Source: Planctomycetota bacterium (lineage in GTDB: Bacteria > Planctomycetota > UBA11346). Taken from it: a stretch of DNA of 12,991 nucleotides. The notes below the pieces were generated by a model. That model was not told where the DNA came from, searched no databases, and was given only the letters and a program-made list of their open reading frames with translations. Positions 1-6,455 of the stretch are shown piece by piece; position 1 is the first letter of the stretch; each line of letters starts with the position of its first letter. The stretch is from the NCBI GenBank assembly GCA_013821615.1, contig JACDGQ010000032.1, forward strand, positions 1-12,991. Reading direction: 5' to 3'. The position numbers were made by a program, and so were the translations under genes.

Positions 1-3
1 GGC

Positions 4-219
4 CTATCCAAGGAAGCGGCCGCCATGCATCATGATGTCGATCCATGCCTGCGCGTCGATCTCCAGGCGCTCGAGGATGGGGGCGAGGTGGGCGGGGATC
101 GCTCCGCGCTTGCCGGAACGGGCGATGCGTCCCGTCTGGTCGACGAGTTCGAGATAGGTATCGAGGCTGAGCGGGCAGGGGCCAATGGCTCGCAGCGCCT
201 CGCTGGTTGAAACCGGCAT
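4..219 (-). pseudogene. C-terminal remnant of an IS200/RAYT-like transposase
   Basis: A 71-residue reading frame on the minus strand, ending at a TAG at 4-6. It contains the pattern LSLDTYLELVDQTGR followed by KRGAIPAHLAPILERL, which I recognise from the C-terminal part of the long bacterial IS200/REP-associated-type transposases (usually about 300 residues, with DYLxLVDxTGR and DKRGAIP). The catalytic HUH and tyrosine region, which would lie upstream, is missing: an in-frame TAG sits at 223-225 just before the ATG at 217-219. The GGAG-like sequence abuts that ATG with no useful spacing, so the start is probably accidental. I infer a decayed fragment, not a working gene. The family call rests on recalled similarity only; a small hypothetical protein is the alternative. 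Confidence 0.55.
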
Positions 220-230
220 CTCCTACCTAT

Positions 231-260
231 TTGACAACGTCGCGTCCGGTGAGGTATGCA
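231..260 (+). promoter_or_regulatory. Putative sigma70-type promoter of the porin gene
   Basis: A perfect TTGACA -35 hexamer lies at 231-236 and a weaker TATGCA -10 (3 of 6 to consensus) at 255-260, with 18 bp between them. This would start transcription near 267, about 30 nt before the ATG chosen for the porin gene. It sits directly upstream of the broken end of the transposase remnant. The -10 is poor, so the call is tentative. Confidence 0.35.
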
Positions 261-295
261 TTGGGCGCCCTACAAGCATTACCCAGGTATTGCCC

Positions 296-1513
296 ATGCC
301 CGTCCGCCGCGCCCCGATGCCCCGTTTGTGCGCCACCGGAGCGCTGCTTGCCATCGCGACCGCCGCCGCGCATGCCGCCGATGACCACAACCTCCAGTTC
401 CACGGCTTCGCCAGCCAGGGCTACTTTCTGACGCGCAACAACGCCCTGTTCACATCCGAGAGCCAGGATAAGGGCACCTTTGAATTCAATGAAGTCGCCC
501 TCAATGCGGTCGCCACGCCGGTAGACCGCCTGCGCGTCGGCATCCAGCTCTTCGCCCAGGACTTCGGCGACAGTTTCAACAACAAGCCGCAAATCGACTG
601 GGCCTACGGCGATTACAGCCTGCCGACCTACGGCGTGCTCGACCTCGGCATCACCGCCGGCCGCCTGAAGATGGGGCACGGGCTGTACAATGACTATCGC
701 GACCTTGATGTGACGCGAACTTCGGTTTTCATCCCGATGGCGGTCTACAACCCGCGGCTGCGCGACTACTTCCTTGCAGTCAACGGCCTCGGCGTGCATG
801 GCACGGTCAATGCCGATGCGTTCGGATCGTTCGATTTCATGACCTACCTTGGCGGCCAGAGTTCCGACCCCCATGAGGGTACCATCCACGACATCTTTTT
901 CGATCGCGGTCTCGACCTGGACCGCGTGCATATCGAAGCCGTCGATGGCGCCAACGTCACCTGGAACACCCCGCTCGAAGGCCTGCGCCTCAAATACTCG
1001 CTCTTCAACCTGCGCGGTCTTGACGTGGCCGGAACGATCCAGCCCGGGGCTATCGTGCCCCTCATTCCTGGAAGTGCGGCGCAGCTGAACTTCAACCAGC
1101 TCTGGGACACCATCGTCTCAGTCGAATACCAGCGCGGCGACCTGACCCTGGCTGCCGAGGCCGAGTACTGGTATCTGAAGGGACTGCTGCACGGCGATGC
1201 CGGCATCCCCGTCACCATTCCGGTCTACCAGATCATCCACTCGGCCTACCTCTCGGCAGCTTGGCGCCTGGCGCCGCAGTGGGAGGTGGAGGGCATCTGG
1301 CAGTGGAACGAGGTGGACACCGTCACCGCCGCCAAGGACAAGTTCTACGGCTTCACCGCCGCCGTGCGCTTCGACCCCATCGAGCACTGGCTCATCAAGG
1401 CCGAGTACACCTGGATCCACGGCACCTCCCTGCTGCGCGCCGCTGAGCAGCCGCATGCCGGCTTCGACGAGGTCTGGGGCTACTTCGCCCTCAAGACCAC
1501 GTTCGACTTCTGA
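296..1513 (+). CDS. Outer-membrane porin-like beta-barrel protein
   Basis: A 405-residue exported protein. I chose the ATG at 296 because it places a signal peptide at the very N-terminus (basic start, hydrophobic LCATGALLAIATAAA, cleavage AHA|AD near residue 27). The frame is open back to 185 but that extension does not look like protein; ATG 317 is an alternative. The mature protein opens with LQFHGFASQGYF and continues as alternating polar/hydrophobic strands rich in Tyr, Trp, Gly and Asp. A mid-protein GRLKMGHGLYNDYRD segment matches porins of this type, and it ends in KTTFDF with a C-terminal Phe, the usual signal for outer-membrane barrel assembly. The next gene, 22 bp downstream, encodes a phosphate-binding-like protein, a pairing I recall from other Gram-negative bacteria. 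Likely role: outer-membrane channel for small, perhaps anionic, solutes. The fold class is well supported; the substrate is not. Confidence 0.75.
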   Translation: MPVRRAPMPRLCATGALLAIATAAAHAADDHNLQFHGFASQGYFLTRNNALFTSESQDKGTFEFNEVALNAVATPVDRLRVGIQLFAQDFGDSFNNKPQIDWAYGDYSLPTYGVLDLGITAGRLKMGHGLYNDYRDLDVTRTSVFIPMAVYNPRLRDYFLAVNGLGVHGTVNADAFGSFDFMTYLGGQSSDPHEGTIHDIFFDRGLDLDRVHIEAVDGANVTWNTPLEGLRLKYSLFNLRGLDVAGTIQPGAIVPLIPGSAAQLNFNQLWDTIVSVEYQRGDLTLAAEAEYWYLKGLLHGDAGIPVTIPVYQIIHSAYLSAAWRLAPQWEVEGIWQWNEVDTVTAAKDKFYGFTAAVRFDPIEHWLIKAEYTWIHGTSLLRAAEQPHAGFDEVWGYFALKTTFDF

Positions 1514-1535
1514 GCCGGACCCCGGAGGACCGACC

Positions 1536-1946
1536 ATGCGCACCGTCCCTGCACTCCTCGCCGCGCTCTTCGCCTGCGTCGCCGCCGCCGGAGCCGATGA
1601 TGCGGTGATCGTCAACGGCCGTGCCACCACCACCGCACTCAGCGAAGACGAGCTGCGCGCCTTCTTCCTCGGCAAGCGCACCACGTGGGAGGACGGCACC
1701 AAGGTGGTGGTGGTCGTGCTCCGCGGCGGGGGCAGCCACGAGAGTCTGCTGCAACGCCTCGGGAAGAGCCCCCAGCAGTTCATCACCGGCTGGAAGAAGC
1801 TGGTTTTCACCGGTAAGGGCAGCATGCCCGAGCAGGTCAACAGCGAGGACGAACTGGTCGCGCTGGTCGCGCGCACCCCTGGCGCGATCGGCTGGATCGA
1901 CGCCGGCAAGGTCGCGGATGGGGTGAAGGCGTTGCCGCTGCGCTAG
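1536..1946 (+). CDS. Small periplasmic phosphate-binding-like (PstS-type) protein
   Basis: A 136-residue protein with a signal peptide (residues 1-20, AAAGA|DD). The ATG at 1536 has a good ribosome binding site, GGAGG seven bases upstream; the longer open frame reaching back to 1197 overlaps the porin gene and is rejected. The body follows the short single-lobe phosphate ABC substrate-binding-like family: VIVNGRATTTALSEDELRAFFLGK (residues 25-47), WEDGTKV (51-57), a helix with SPQQFITGWKKLVFTGKG (78-95) and the closing PGAIGWIDA (115-123). Family members of about 130-150 residues are typical, so it looks complete. It lies 22 bp after the porin gene on the same strand and is almost certainly cotranscribed. 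No PstC/A/B transporter genes are nearby, so it may bind a ligand for sensing or for handover to a distant transporter. Phosphate as ligand is a family-level guess. Confidence 0.75.
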   Translation: MRTVPALLAALFACVAAAGADDAVIVNGRATTTALSEDELRAFFLGKRTTWEDGTKVVVVVLRGGGSHESLLQRLGKSPQQFITGWKKLVFTGKGSMPEQVNSEDELVALVARTPGAIGWIDAGKVADGVKALPLR

Positions 1947-1975
1947 TGTGGTGTCGATAATGGCGGCCAAGCGTC

Positions 1976-2003
1976 GCCGGCCATCCGGACTGGATGGCAA
2001 GGC
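1976..2003 (+). terminator. Hairpin after the porin/binding-protein unit, possible terminator
   Basis: GCCATCC (1980-1986) pairs perfectly with GGATGGC (1992-1998) around a 5-nt loop, and GCC (1976-1978) pairs with GGC (2001-2003) outside a small internal loop. It begins 30 nt after the stop codon at 1946. No T-run follows directly (the nearest, TTTTCT, is near 2031), so it may be a U-less terminator, an mRNA-end stabiliser or a repetitive palindromic element. Confidence 0.4.
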
Positions 2004-2103
2004 GGACGACGCGCAGGAATTGCAGGGCATTTTCTGGCTTCGTCCAACACCGCACCCATCTGCGCGGCAGAGGCTCGGCGACAACGCCATAAAGCCGCGA
2101 AGG

Positions 2104-2125
2104 TATAATAATTAGAACCTTCTAA
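2104..2125 (+). promoter_or_regulatory. Consensus -10 box with adjoining palindromic operator-like site
   Basis: TATAAT at 2104-2109 is a perfect -10 hexamer in an AT-rich island that stands out from the GC-rich surroundings. Two bases later comes the perfect inverted repeat TTAGAA-CC-TTCTAA (2112-2125), which would cover the transcription start. The best -35 candidates at 16-18 bp spacing (such as GACAAC at 2080-2085) are poor. Inference: an activator-dependent promoter for the beta-helix gene, with a dimeric regulator bound over +1. Confidence 0.45.
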
Positions 2126-2194
2126 ATGAAACCGTCACGGAGTCTCCTCGTGACCGTTCCTGGCCACGCCCGCCACGTCCGTCCTGGAGCCGCT

Positions 2195-3598
2195 ATGCGC
2201 ATCCTGTCCTTCCTGCAGCCCCTGCTCTTGGGCGTGCTGACGGCATCCGGAGTCTTTGCCGCCGAGGTTATCACCACCTCTGCCGCACTGGTCGCGGCGA
2301 TCCGCGACGGCGCCGAGGGCTCGACCATCGTCATCGGTCCCGGGACCTTCGCGATCGACGCGCCGCTCGCGCCGAAGAGCGGCATGACCATCACCGGGGC
2401 GGGCATGGAGCAGACCATCATCATCGGCGCGGCCGGCTGGAAGCCGTCGACCGCCACGCTGCCCGATCCGGAGATGAAGACCAAGGGCATGGATACCAAC
2501 GCCTATCTGTTCCGGCTGCAGGACAAGGCGCAGAAGGTCTCGATCTCCGCCATGACGCTGCGCGGTCCGCAGCTTCACGGCGCCTTGTTCGCGTGGGAGC
2601 CGACCGATCTACGTCTGAGCAATGTGCGCATCCAGGAGGTGCTGTGGAGCGGCGTCCGCACTTTCGGGATGAAGGGCGCGAAGATCACCGACTGCGAATT
2701 CATCGACGCCGGCGGACGCTGGGATCGCGGGCAGCCGGGCACCAAGGGTGGCATCACCGGCGGCGCCATCTTCGCCATCTGGATGGCCGACTGCGAGATC
2801 GCCAACAATCGCTTCGTGCGCACGCGGCAGGCCGCGCAAAATGAATTCTACGGCATCAAGGTGCGCCAAGGCAAGCGCTGCAACGTCCACCACAACAGCA
2901 TCGCGGTCAACTTCTCGATGGAGTTCCCCTTCGAGAACGATGAGGACAACGAGATCTCGTACAACATCTGCCACGGCACCATTTCCATCCCGAAACACGC
3001 CGGCGGACCGGTGCCAGCCAGCGGCAAGACCTTCCACTTCCATCACAACCTCTTCCTGCACGGCTACGCCCTGGAGTTCGTGCGCAACGGGGTCGAGATC
3101 GACCACAACCTGTTCGACTTCGACCCGGTCAAGGCGGATGGGATGAATCTCATCTCCGCCTTCGGCAACGCCGACGCCGCGGGGCCGGCATCGTTCCACG
3201 ACAACCTGGTGAAGAACCCGGGCCGGGGCGTCATGTGGATGAACGAGGTGTTCAACCACCTCGAGATCCGCAACAACCACATCATCACCAACACCACGCC
3301 GACGCCCCGCACGGAGGGCCTGTTCGGCTTCAACGCGAAGTGCGACTTCAGCACCATCACCATCCGCGACAACATCATCGAGTGCATCGGCCAGCCGCGG
3401 CCGCTGTTGCGCTGCGCCGAAAGCTATGGCGCCACCATCAGCAACAACGCCCTGACCAACGTCGCCGATGCGGACAAGCTCAAGAACGTCGCCGGGACCA
3501 CCAAGCCGGGTTTGTCAGCGCCCCTCGCCTTCCGCTGCGGCTTCCATGAGGAGACGACCATCGCGGATGGGAAGGCGACGACGGTCACCGGCCGCTAG
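2195..3598 (+). CDS. Secreted right-handed beta-helix (pectate-lyase-fold) protein
   Basis: A 467-residue exported protein. The frame is open from 2126, but I chose ATG 2195: it has GGAG five bases upstream and starts directly with a signal peptide (MRILSFLQPLLLGVLTASGVFA|AEV). After an N-cap with TSAALVAAIRDGAEGSTIVIGPGTF (residues 27-51) and GMTITGAGMEQTIIIG, the protein is a series of short strands with Asn/His-rich turns (HHN, NNRF, NEISYN, IRNNHII, ISNNAL), the hallmark of right-handed parallel beta-helices. Strongly marked segments are EFYGIKVRQGKRCNVHHN (about 216-233), SMEFPFENDEDNE (about 240-252), IPKHAGGPVP, GRGVMWMNEVFNHLEIRNN (about 343-361) and TPRTEGLFGFN. These resemble a conserved group of secreted proteins I recall from polysaccharide-degrading Bacteroidota and planctomycetes. 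It may be a polysaccharide lyase or a glycan-binding protein; I cannot assign catalytic residues or a substrate. It has its own promoter-like sequence and 3' hairpin, so probably one transcript. Confidence 0.75.
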   Translation: MRILSFLQPLLLGVLTASGVFAAEVITTSAALVAAIRDGAEGSTIVIGPGTFAIDAPLAPKSGMTITGAGMEQTIIIGAAGWKPSTATLPDPEMKTKGMDTNAYLFRLQDKAQKVSISAMTLRGPQLHGALFAWEPTDLRLSNVRIQEVLWSGVRTFGMKGAKITDCEFIDAGGRWDRGQPGTKGGITGGAIFAIWMADCEIANNRFVRTRQAAQNEFYGIKVRQGKRCNVHHNSIAVNFSMEFPFENDEDNEISYNICHGTISIPKHAGGPVPASGKTFHFHHNLFLHGYALEFVRNGVEIDHNLFDFDPVKADGMNLISAFGNADAAGPASFHDNLVKNPGRGVMWMNEVFNHLEIRNNHIITNTTPTPRTEGLFGFNAKCDFSTITIRDNIIECIGQPRPLLRCAESYGATISNNALTNVADADKLKNVAGTTKPGLSAPLAFRCGFHEETTIADGKATTVTGR

Positions 3599-3601
3599 CA
3601 G

Positions 3602-3633
3602 GCTGGGCGGCGAGGCGACGGCGCCCTCCCAGC
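3602..3633 (+). terminator. Hairpin after the beta-helix gene, possible terminator
   Basis: GCTGGG (3602-3607) pairs with CCCAGC (3628-3633) and, inside a 1x2 internal loop, GGCG (3609-3612) pairs with CGCC (3622-3625), leaving a 9-nt loop. It starts three bases after the TAG at 3596-3598. There is no T-run after it, so an intrinsic terminator of the classic kind is not shown. The remaining intergenic bases up to 3792 show nothing else I can support. Confidence 0.4.
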
Positions 3634-3792
3634 GTCGTCCACAGGTGGTGCACATGACCGGATCACCGCGCTGATCTGGTTGCGGGCGGGTCTGGGCCGG
3701 TCCATAGTCGCACGGCATGCGCCGTCCGGGCCCTCACAGTCCGGCACGCAGTCCGTTGAGGACAAGGCCGCTCATCCCCACCTGGAACGCCC

Positions 3793-4515
3793 ATGCCAGC
3801 CATTCTCGCGGTCCTGCTCGCATGGTTCGCGGCCCTCGCCGTCGCCACGGCCGCTGACGAACTCCCCAAGGTGGCGCGCGACCAGCTCGATAATTCGGGG
3901 CCCGCGCTCGCCAAGGCCTTCGGCGACTTCCGCAAGCGCTTGCTGGAGGAGAACGCCAAGCTGGTCGCCACCCTCCAGAAGGCCCTGGAGAAGGCCACCA
4001 AGGCGGGAAATTTCGATGAGGCCGTGGCCGTGAAGAAGGCCCTGGAGCAGGCCAAGAGCGGCGAGCTGATGCGCGCGTTCATCGCCCCGGCGCTCGCCGA
4101 CCCGTTTGGCGACGGCACCCTCGGCGCCGACCCGGACGGCCCGGCGGTGGTCACGCTGTCGACCGGCGATCCGGTCGGCAACCTGGCCGCCAACCAGCCG
4201 GCCTACAGCAACCGCGACTACCTGTTCAGCGCCGTGCCAGCGGCGCTGCAGGGTTTCAGCTACGCCAAGCGCCCCTTCAAGGAGCCCGCCGCCTGCACGC
4301 TGAAGGTGGTCGGTGGCGGCGTCCTCTACGTCGTCGTCGGGACGCCGCCCGACGGCCTCGACCTGCCCGCCCTGGGCTTCGTCGCCACCGACATGAGCGT
4401 CAAGTGCACGACCGGGCATCTGCCGATCGTCAAGAAGCAGGTGCGCGCGGGCGAGACCATCGTCCTACCGGCGAGCGCGGTGACGAATTCGTTCCCGATC
4501 TGGAAGGCGAAGTGA
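3793..4515 (+). CDS. Secreted coiled-coil protein of unknown function
   Basis: I do not recognise this 240-residue protein as a named family. It has a signal peptide (residues 1-21, MPAILAVLLAWFAALAVATAA). Residues 24-97 are strongly helical and charged, with heptad-like Leu/Ala spacing and the segment KATKAGNFDEAVAVKKALEQ (67-86), a pattern I have seen in secreted planctomycete hypothetical proteins. Residues 118-240 look like a small beta domain: VVTLSTG, YSNRDYLFSAVPAALQGFSYAKRP (138-161), LKVVGGGVLYVVVGTPP (170-186) and LPIVKKQVRAGETIVLP. The ATG at 3793 has a weak GGA six bases upstream. Inference: an extracytoplasmic protein that oligomerises through its helix and binds something through the beta domain. 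It lies alone between a hairpin and the amidotransferase gene. Confidence 0.65.
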   Translation: MPAILAVLLAWFAALAVATAADELPKVARDQLDNSGPALAKAFGDFRKRLLEENAKLVATLQKALEKATKAGNFDEAVAVKKALEQAKSGELMRAFIAPALADPFGDGTLGADPDGPAVVTLSTGDPVGNLAANQPAYSNRDYLFSAVPAALQGFSYAKRPFKEPAACTLKVVGGGVLYVVVGTPPDGLDLPALGFVATDMSVKCTTGHLPIVKKQVRAGETIVLPASAVTNSFPIWKAK

Positions 4516-4587
4516 CCGGTGCGCGGACGCCCCGCCTCATGACCTCCTTCTGATTTGCCGCCCGACCACCACCGCCATACTCGCGCC

Positions 4588-5232
4588 ATGCCCGTGGTCC
4601 TCTTCATCGACCTGTGGCCCGAAGTCGCCAAGCCCGGCTATTGGAAGAAGCGCTTCGCCGCCGTGCCCGCCGCCGCAACCAAGACGGGTTTCACGGCGAT
4701 TCCGCATCATCACACCCGCATCGACCCCGTGCGTCTGAGCGTAACTCCACCCGCGGGCATCATCCTGTCCGGCAGCCGCTCCAACCTGGTGGAGCATCAC
4801 GCCAACGATCCGCAGAACGGCGTCACCCTGGCGTCCTTCGCCGCGCTGACCGAGCTGCTCGCACGCTTGCCGCAGGTGCCGGTGCTCGGCATCTGCTTCG
4901 GCATGCAGTACCTGACGGTCGCGGCGGGCGGCGCGCTCGTGCGGCTGCCGGCCAACCGCAAGGACCCGGTCTGGCCGATCGAGGTCCTCAGCGACGATCC
5001 GCTGTTCGCGGGCATCGCCAGGCCGCGCTGCGTCGAGAACCACTCGTGGCAGGTCGCGCGTCTGGCGCCCGGCTACCGGGTGATCGCGCGCTCCAGCGAC
5101 GGCATCGAAGGCATCCGCCATGAGCGCCTGCCGCGCGCCGGCGTGCAGTTCCATCCGGAATACCACCGCCAGCCGGGTGCCACCGCGCAGGGCGAGCGGC
5201 TGCTGCTGAACTGGCTCGGCAGCCTGGCGTGA
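4588..5232 (+). CDS. Stand-alone class I glutamine amidotransferase
   Basis: A 214-residue protein with the complete triad of a class I (GuaA/TrpG-type) glutaminase: the nucleophile elbow VLGICFGMQ with Cys103, and VQFHPEY with His189 and Glu191. The LSGSRSN segment near residue 60 is the usual oxyanion-side turn. Such domains release ammonia from glutamine and pass it to a synthase partner, but no synthetase domain is fused and none is next door, so the acceptor is unknown. GICFGMQ is closest by eye to GMP synthase subunits, but the FIDLWPE start is not that of GuaA. I chose ATG 4588 because the core beta strand VVLFID begins there; a TTG at 4555 in frame is possible. No Shine-Dalgarno sequence is visible, and CATACT lies seven bases before the ATG, so a leaderless mRNA is possible. 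It converges on the transglutaminase-like gene 22 bp away. Confidence 0.8.
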   Translation: MPVVLFIDLWPEVAKPGYWKKRFAAVPAAATKTGFTAIPHHHTRIDPVRLSVTPPAGIILSGSRSNLVEHHANDPQNGVTLASFAALTELLARLPQVPVLGICFGMQYLTVAAGGALVRLPANRKDPVWPIEVLSDDPLFAGIARPRCVENHSWQVARLAPGYRVIARSSDGIEGIRHERLPRAGVQFHPEYHRQPGATAQGERLLLNWLGSLA

Positions 5233-5233
5233 A

Positions 5234-5248
5234 GCGCGCCTGGCGCGC
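5234..5248. terminator. GC hairpin between two convergent genes
   Basis: GCGCGC (5234-5239) and GCGCGC (5243-5248) form a 6-bp stem with a CTG loop in the 22-bp gap between the amidotransferase stop (5232) and the transglutaminase-like stop (5255). It would form on both strands. There is no T-run on either side, so a bidirectional terminator is only suggested by position. Confidence 0.3.
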
Positions 5249-5254
5249 GCCCGC

Positions 5255-6061
5255 TCAGACCTCCTTGCTCCACACTTCGAAGTGCTGCAGCACGGTCGGG
5301 CCGTACGAGGTGGTCAGGGCCGTATCTGCGGCGTCCCGCCCATACGCCATCACCACGCGGCCGATGCGCGGCAGGTTGTGGCGGGCATCGAAGGTGAACC
5401 ACGTGCCGGAGAGATAGACCTCGAACCAGGCGGAGAAATCCATCGGCGACGGATCGGCGGGCACGCCGATGTCGCCGAGGTAGCCGGTCGCGTAGCGCGC
5501 GGGGATGCCGAGGCAGCGGCACAGCGTGATCGCGAGGTGGGCGAAGTCGCGGCACACGCCCTGGCGTTCGTTGAACACCTCGAAGGCGGTCTTGGTCGCG
5601 CGCGCGAAGGCGTAGCCGAAGGTGATGTGCTGGTGGACGAAGTCGCACACCGCCTGCACGCGCAGGTAGCCGGTCGGACCCTTGCCGAAGCGCTGCCAGG
5701 CGAATTCGCCGAGGCGGTCGATCTCGCAGTAGCGCGAGGCGACCAGGAAACCGAGGGTGCCGATCGGCAGGGTGTCGATGGGGTGCTGCACCGCCTGCCA
5801 CTGCACGGGGTCGGGCAGGCCGGTGACCGCGACCACGCCATCGCTGCTGATCTCGAAGACGCCGGCCGGGGCGACCAGACGGCGTGCGGCGTTGCCGAAG
5901 AGGTCGGTGTAGGCGTCGCCTGGCGCCGCAGGCGGTGGCGAATAGGTGAGGGTTTCCGGGCGCCGGAACTGGTAGGGGCCGGGATAGACCTGGAGCAGCA
6001 GCAGCATCGGCGTCGGCGCCGGGATGGCGAAACGCAGGCGGAAGCCGATATGGATGTGCAT
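5255..6061 (-). CDS. Transglutaminase-like (cysteine protease superfamily) protein
   Basis: A 268-residue cytoplasmic-looking protein with no signal peptide. Residues 1-100 form an N-terminal beta region (MHIHIGFRLRFAIPAPTPML) typical of bacterial transglutaminase-like proteins. The catalytic domain follows: RVQAVCDFVHQHITFGY (134-150), RQGVCRDFAHLAITLCRCLGIPAR (166-189, nucleophile Cys170), ATGYLGDIG (191-199), AWFEVYLSGTWFTFDARHN (211-229, Asp225) and IGRVVMAYGRDAADTALTTSYG (233-254). The canonical His before Ala-Trp is Ser210 here; I believe that is also seen in related short members, where another His (such as His228) might act. Such proteins hydrolyse or transfer amide bonds in peptides; the substrate here is unknown. 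I chose the ATG at 6059-6061 because the conserved N-terminus starts there; the open frame to 6313 is Arg-rich and not protein-like. It is transcribed divergently from the DUF4838 operon. Confidence 0.8.
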   Translation of the reverse strand: MHIHIGFRLRFAIPAPTPMLLLLQVYPGPYQFRRPETLTYSPPPAAPGDAYTDLFGNAARRLVAPAGVFEISSDGVVAVTGLPDPVQWQAVQHPIDTLPIGTLGFLVASRYCEIDRLGEFAWQRFGKGPTGYLRVQAVCDFVHQHITFGYAFARATKTAFEVFNERQGVCRDFAHLAITLCRCLGIPARYATGYLGDIGVPADPSPMDFSAWFEVYLSGTWFTFDARHNLPRIGRVVMAYGRDAADTALTTSYGPTVLQHFEVWSKEV

Positions 6062-6455
6062 GCCGGGATTCCGGACCGCGCTTGCGGAGTGCCGAGGGGG
6101 AGCCTTGACCCTGGGAGCGAGCGGCGGATAGATAGAGTGGTTCCGTGCAGCCGTCTGCGTTCCCCTGCCACCGGACCGCCTGCGGGTTCGTGAGCCGCCG
6201 TCCTGCTGACTGCGGCCTCCACTCCTCACAGATGGATCAGTGGCCCGTTCCTCGTGGCCACATCGACGCAAACGCCTGCTCCGACGCCGGCAACGTCCAG
6301 CGGGCCTGCCCATCAGACGCTCAACCGGAAATCATGCCATGGTGCCGTTCCCCGAACCCCTCCTGCGAGTCCCCGCGATGCTGGCATCGATCTCACCAAC
6401 GCCCACCTCCATCATCGGCTGCAGAGCGTCCTCGCCCCGGGTGCGGGTACCGGTC
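6062..6455. other. Divergent intergenic region, 394 bp
   Basis: This stretch separates the divergent transglutaminase-like gene and the DUF4838 operon and should hold both promoters. On the plus strand TTGACC (6105-6110, 5 of 6 to the -35 consensus) is followed 18 bp on by TAGATA (6129-6134), a weak -10; this would give a leader of about 310 nt. A short GATAGATAGA run lies at 6127-6136. All frames across it translate to Arg/Pro-rich, non-protein-like sequence. I see no tRNA, riboswitch or clear hairpin. Confidence 0.4.

Noticed and set aside
1947..2055. Minus-strand frame (MRCWTKPENALQFLRVVRLAIQ) in the gap after the binding protein, as a transposase remnant
   Set aside because: No motif I can name, and it runs on into the antisense of the binding-protein gene.
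2126..2194. Start of the beta-helix protein at ATG 2126
   Set aside because: That ATG abuts the palindrome, has no ribosome binding site and would put 23 residues before the signal peptide; ATG 2195 has GGAG at good spacing.
5282..6193. 303-codon plus-strand frame opposite the transglutaminase-like gene
   Set aside because: The minus strand carries conserved catalytic motifs; the plus frame does not resemble any protein.
6240..6455. N-terminal extension of the first DUF4838 protein
   Set aside because: The extension is Arg/Pro/Ser-rich and would bury the signal peptide at residue 73; ATG 6456 gives a normal exported protein.
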